NCBI GenBank assembly: GCA_013360445.1
Contig: JABWBP010000006.1
Span: 1-64,000 of the forward strand
Direction: 5' to 3'
Source: Calditrichaceae bacterium
Lineage (GTDB): Bacteria; Calditrichota; Calditrichia; RBG-13-44-9; J075
DNA length: 64,000 nucleotides
Every line of letters begins with the position of its first letter. The stretch's first letter is position 1. Made by a program: the position numbers and the translations under genes. Shown here piece by piece: positions 61,403-64,000 of the stretch. A model generated the notes under the pieces. That model was not told the DNA's origin. It searched no databases and worked only from the letters and a program-made list of their open reading frames with translations.

Positions 61403-61585
61403 TTCGTTGTATAACTTTTCAACTGCCGGGGGCTATTTCGGAATTGCTTTTCGCGGGAAACCGGCTTATTTTTTCAAAAAAATTGCTGGGTCGGAAAATG
61501 AAAGACTTTCAAAATCACACATATTTTATCCTGATTCAGGCATTATTTTAGGGCATTAATTTTAGATGAACACAAGGAGTTTGCA

Positions 61586-63700
61586 CTGAATTTCCTCAAT
61601 CCCGCCATTTTGTATGCCCTGGCGGCGGCCGCCATTCCATTGTTAATTCATTTGCTCAACCGCCGCAAAATCAAGCGCATTCCCTTCAGCACGGTTCAAT
61701 TTTTGAAGCGCTTAGAAAAAAAACAAATGCGCAACCTGCGAATCCGCCAGTTATTGTTGCTGCTGTTGCGCACCTTGATCATTCTTTTGCTGGTGACTGC
61801 CTTTGCCCGCCCCACCCTGCAAAGCGGGGCAGGAGGCATCCTCGCGGAGCGCAGCCCCATCGAAGCGGTGATCATTTTAGATAATTCTCTCTCCCTGAAC
61901 GAAGCGCGGCTGACCGGAACCCTGCTGGATAAACTGCGCCAGGCGTTCTCTGCGCTGGAAGAGGTTTTTCAGGCCGGGGACCGTATTACTGTGCTGCAAG
62001 CCACGCTTCCGCAGCAAGTATTAGCAAATCAGGAGCCGTTTCAGATCGATCTCTGGGAGCGGATCGGGCAAAAATTGCAGTCCAATTATTTAAAAAGCGA
62101 CCTGGATAATGCGTTATTGCAAGCCCTGGAACAGTTGCGCCAGTCGGCCTACTCCAACCGGGAAATCTACCTGGTCTCCGATTTTCAGGAATCAGCCTTG
62201 CAAAACCCGGTACAGTTCGAGGAATTGTTGAAAAAACCGGGTTACCGGGAGATCAAGCTTTTTGCCGTCCCCATTACCCATGAGAATTATGAAAACATCT
62301 CCGTGGACAGCGTGGAAGTGGTCAACCGCCTGATCGAGATCAATCAGCCTTTGCGAATCAAGGCGTTTTTGCACAACCACCACCCGGAAAAGTACCTCAA
62401 CACCCTGGCATCCGTCATTTTGAACGAAAACCGGGTGGCGCAGCAGAACGTCAGCATTCCCCCGCAGCAAACCGCGGAAGTGGAATACCAGGCCACCCTC
62501 ACGGAAAACGGCTTTGTGCAAGGCCGCATCGAGACCGAAAGCGACGCTTTGCAGGAAGACAACCGCCGCTATTTCAATTTTTACGTACCCAACAGAATCA
62601 AGGTCTTGCACCTCTTCCCCCCGGAAAATTTCACCAGCTTCGTTCCCCTGATTATCCAACCGGCGATGGAGCGGGGAATTTTCGATTACACCGGGGATGT
62701 GCTGCCCAACTGGAGCAATCGCAACTTCACGGATTACGACATCATCATCCTGGAGGGAATCAACCAGCTTCCGGAAAATTTGCTGCTGCGTTTGAAATAT
62801 TTTTTAGAAAACGGGGGCGGGATGTTAGCCATTCCGGGGGACAATATCGTGATTTCCCAGTACCAGGCGCTCTTCCGGGAATTAGGGCTGGGCGACATCC
62901 TGGAACTGCGCGGAAGGGCGGGGGAGAGCGGGCAATTTTTGACCTTGCAGGAAATCGCCCGGGAACACCCGGTATTCGAAGGATTATTCGAAGCCCGGGA
63001 ACAGCGCCTCAATCCCATCGAAGTGTACGCCGGGTACCGGGTGCGACCGGGCGCGGAGGCGCAGACCTTGCTGCAGCTCAGCGACCGCAGCCCCTTGCTG
63101 CTGCAAGCGAAGCTTCAGGGCGGAACGGCGTTTTTCCTCTCCTCGCCTTTGCAGCCGGAGTGGTCGCAATTGCCCCTGAAGGGGTTTGTGGTTCCGCTGA
63201 TTTACCGGCTCATTTATTACAGCGGGGCGCGCAAGGTCGCCGACCGCCAGGCCTTGCGCTGCGGGCTGGTTTTTCAACAGCAATTTACCAATTTGGAGGC
63301 GCCCTTCGAGTTCCGGGTGTCAGGCGGCAGCGGCGCGGAAATAAAACTGACCCCGCGGCTTCGCGGCTCCACGGTTTTTCTGGAATTCCGGGAAACCGAA
63401 TTGCCGGGCAATTACCGCTTCTTTCATAATGATGAGATTTTGAGCATTCTCTCGCTGAATTCATGGAAGGAAGAATCGCGATTGCGTTTTTACAATGAAG
63501 AAAAGTTGAAAGAGATTTTGCCGGCGGTTAACTACCTCGGCAGCATCGGCGGCATTGCCGCGGAGGTACAAAAAAATCGCTTTGGCAAAGAACTCTGGAA
63601 GTATTTTTTGATTGCCGCGTTCATCTTATTGGGAGTGGAGATGATCCTGGCCCGTACCGGAGCTAAAAAAGAATACGCCGAGTTGGCGGAGAGCGCTTGA
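61586..63700 (+). CDS. BatA-like aerotolerance/VWA membrane protein (CTG start)
   Basis: Membrane protein of about 704 residues. The N-terminus NFLNPAILYALAAAAIPLLIHLLNRRK is the standard BatA (aerotolerance regulator N-terminal) sequence; homologues start MNFLNP or MFLNP. The only codon at that place is CTG (61586), with AAGGAG six bases upstream, so a non-AUG start is strongly suggested. A TTG at 61610 would cut the first helix. TM segments lie near 5-25 and 60-80. A von Willebrand A domain has a MIDAS-like DNSLS, and a C-terminal helix (YFLIAAFILLGVEMIL) follows. It probably belongs to the MoxR-Bat type set; no partner is in the window. Confidence 0.83.
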   Translation: MNFLNPAILYALAAAAIPLLIHLLNRRKIKRIPFSTVQFLKRLEKKQMRNLRIRQLLLLLLRTLIILLLVTAFARPTLQSGAGGILAERSPIEAVIILDNSLSLNEARLTGTLLDKLRQAFSALEEVFQAGDRITVLQATLPQQVLANQEPFQIDLWERIGQKLQSNYLKSDLDNALLQALEQLRQSAYSNREIYLVSDFQESALQNPVQFEELLKKPGYREIKLFAVPITHENYENISVDSVEVVNRLIEINQPLRIKAFLHNHHPEKYLNTLASVILNENRVAQQNVSIPPQQTAEVEYQATLTENGFVQGRIETESDALQEDNRRYFNFYVPNRIKVLHLFPPENFTSFVPLIIQPAMERGIFDYTGDVLPNWSNRNFTDYDIIILEGINQLPENLLLRLKYFLENGGGMLAIPGDNIVISQYQALFRELGLGDILELRGRAGESGQFLTLQEIAREHPVFEGLFEAREQRLNPIEVYAGYRVRPGAEAQTLLQLSDRSPLLLQAKLQGGTAFFLSSPLQPEWSQLPLKGFVVPLIYRLIYYSGARKVADRQALRCGLVFQQQFTNLEAPFEFRVSGGSGAEIKLTPRLRGSTVFLEFRETELPGNYRFFHNDEILSILSLNSWKEESRLRFYNEEKLKEILPAVNYLGSIGGIAAEVQKNRFGKELWKYFLIAAFILLGVEMILARTGAKKEYAELAESA

Positions 63701-63709
63701 GTGTCAGGG

Positions 63710-63930
63710 TGTTTTAGTGTTCAAGTGTTATAGTCATTAGTTTTGCGATTTTTCTGCCTACTAAACACACGGAATAACACGAAAAATGGCGATATTAAAT
63801 CTTTTCTAAAATTCAGGCCGGTAATAAAAAGGTTATCCAGCGCCTTTGCCATAAAACCATTTCGCATTTTTCGTGTGGTTCGTGGGCAAATTAAAAACGC
63901 AAAACTAATGTATAGTGTTCTGGTGTTTTA
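63710..63930. repeat. Inverted-repeat element (MITE-like) with octamer ends
   Basis: ATTAGTTTTGCG (63736-63747) pairs exactly with CGCAAAACTAAT (63898-63909), bracketed by GTGTTTTAGTGTTCAAGTGTTATAG and TATAGTGTTCTGGTGTTT. Inside, CACGAAAAATGG and CATTTTTCGTG also pair. No coding capacity. The motif TTCGTGGGC is shared with the MITE at 44021. Confidence 0.65.
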
Positions 63931-63958
63931 ATTCTCATCGCAGGAGGAATTTTATCGT

Positions 63959-64000
63959 TTGGACCCGCAAAATACCACTCCAACCCCGGAAAGAGCGATC
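63959..64000 (+). CDS. Possible start of the next gene (partial)
   Basis: AGGAGGA at 63942-63948 is a strong ribosome-binding site. The first in-frame start afterwards is TTG at 63959, opening MDPQNTTPTPERAI up to the end of the window. Too short to assign. Confidence 0.3.
   Translation, partial: MDPQNTTPTPERAI

Noticed and set aside
1-64000. tRNA, rRNA, tmRNA, RNase P or riboswitch
   Set aside because: No stretch with tRNA arm consensus or known RNA core was found outside coding genes by reading. A covariance-model search would be needed to exclude small RNAs.

Overview
The window is about 64 kb of bacterial chromosome, moderately GC-rich, with no rRNA, tRNA, CRISPR array or intact transposase that I could find. 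Two secreted proteins end in the FlgD-like / type IX secretion sorting domain (FPNPFN...G.YIYRI), there are several outer-membrane beta-barrels and lipoproteins, and the gene repertoire is that of a Gram-negative heterotroph. This fits the FCB superphylum, perhaps Calditrichota or a KSB1-like candidate phylum. That placement is inference.

Layout. 0.2-6.1 kb: rsmB, then an envelope-polysaccharide set (GT4 and GT2 glycosyltransferases, a GT9 heptosyltransferase, an O-antigen-ligase-type protein). 6.3-17.3 kb: phosphate acquisition, with a stray PstS-like protein, an M28 peptidase, a phosphate-type porin, and pstS-pstC-pstA-pstB-phoU. 17.3-25.8 kb: a PQQ-type propeller lipoprotein, a SnoaL-like protein, a beta-helix/T9SS protein split by an in-frame TGA, a lipoprotein serpin, a DUF4442 + flavin oxidoreductase pair and an MFS transporter. 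26-28.6 kb: a membrane PP2C phosphatase. 28.6-31.9 kb: an HOGA-like aldolase, proline dehydrogenase and an Xaa-Pro peptidase. 32.3-41.1 kb: a two-component sigma-54 system flanked by its likely targets (beta-barrels, an Lgt-like enzyme, CsgG- and GNA1162-like lipoproteins). 41.2-54 kb: a run of minus-strand genes for protein and (hydroxy)proline use (Pyr2C reductase/OCD family, two M64 peptidases, trans-3-hydroxyproline dehydratase, a gingipain-like C25 protease, an S37-type peptidase), then HAD and SDR genes. 54.5-64 kb: DUF1343/NamZ, a cupin, an unrecognised repeat protein, an M28-like pseudo-enzyme, DinB, a lysine-dehydrogenase-like protein, and a BatA-like von Willebrand protein.

How the genes work together. 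Secreted C25, M64, M28 and S37 peptidases plus 3-hydroxyproline dehydratase, a Pyr2C-reductase-family enzyme, proline dehydrogenase and an HOGA-like aldolase could together degrade collagen-like or proline-rich protein. The Pst/PhoU/porin block handles phosphate scarcity. The sensor kinase and sigma-54 activator lie between two intergenic regions that share the same 22-bp imperfect palindrome at almost the same distance (103 and 102 bp) upstream of matching -24/-12 promoters. That predicts a small, self-contained envelope regulon and is the most interesting regulatory signal here.

Intergenic DNA is unusually full of short tandem 7- or 8-mer arrays, often folding back as hairpins and each with a different unit; all four gaps inside the pst operon carry one. 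There are also dispersed palindromes with compensatory changes. One spot holds a RAYT transposase remnant framed by inverted two-hairpin REP repeats, itself interrupted by a 157-bp MITE with 17-bp perfect terminal repeats and a 4-bp target duplication.
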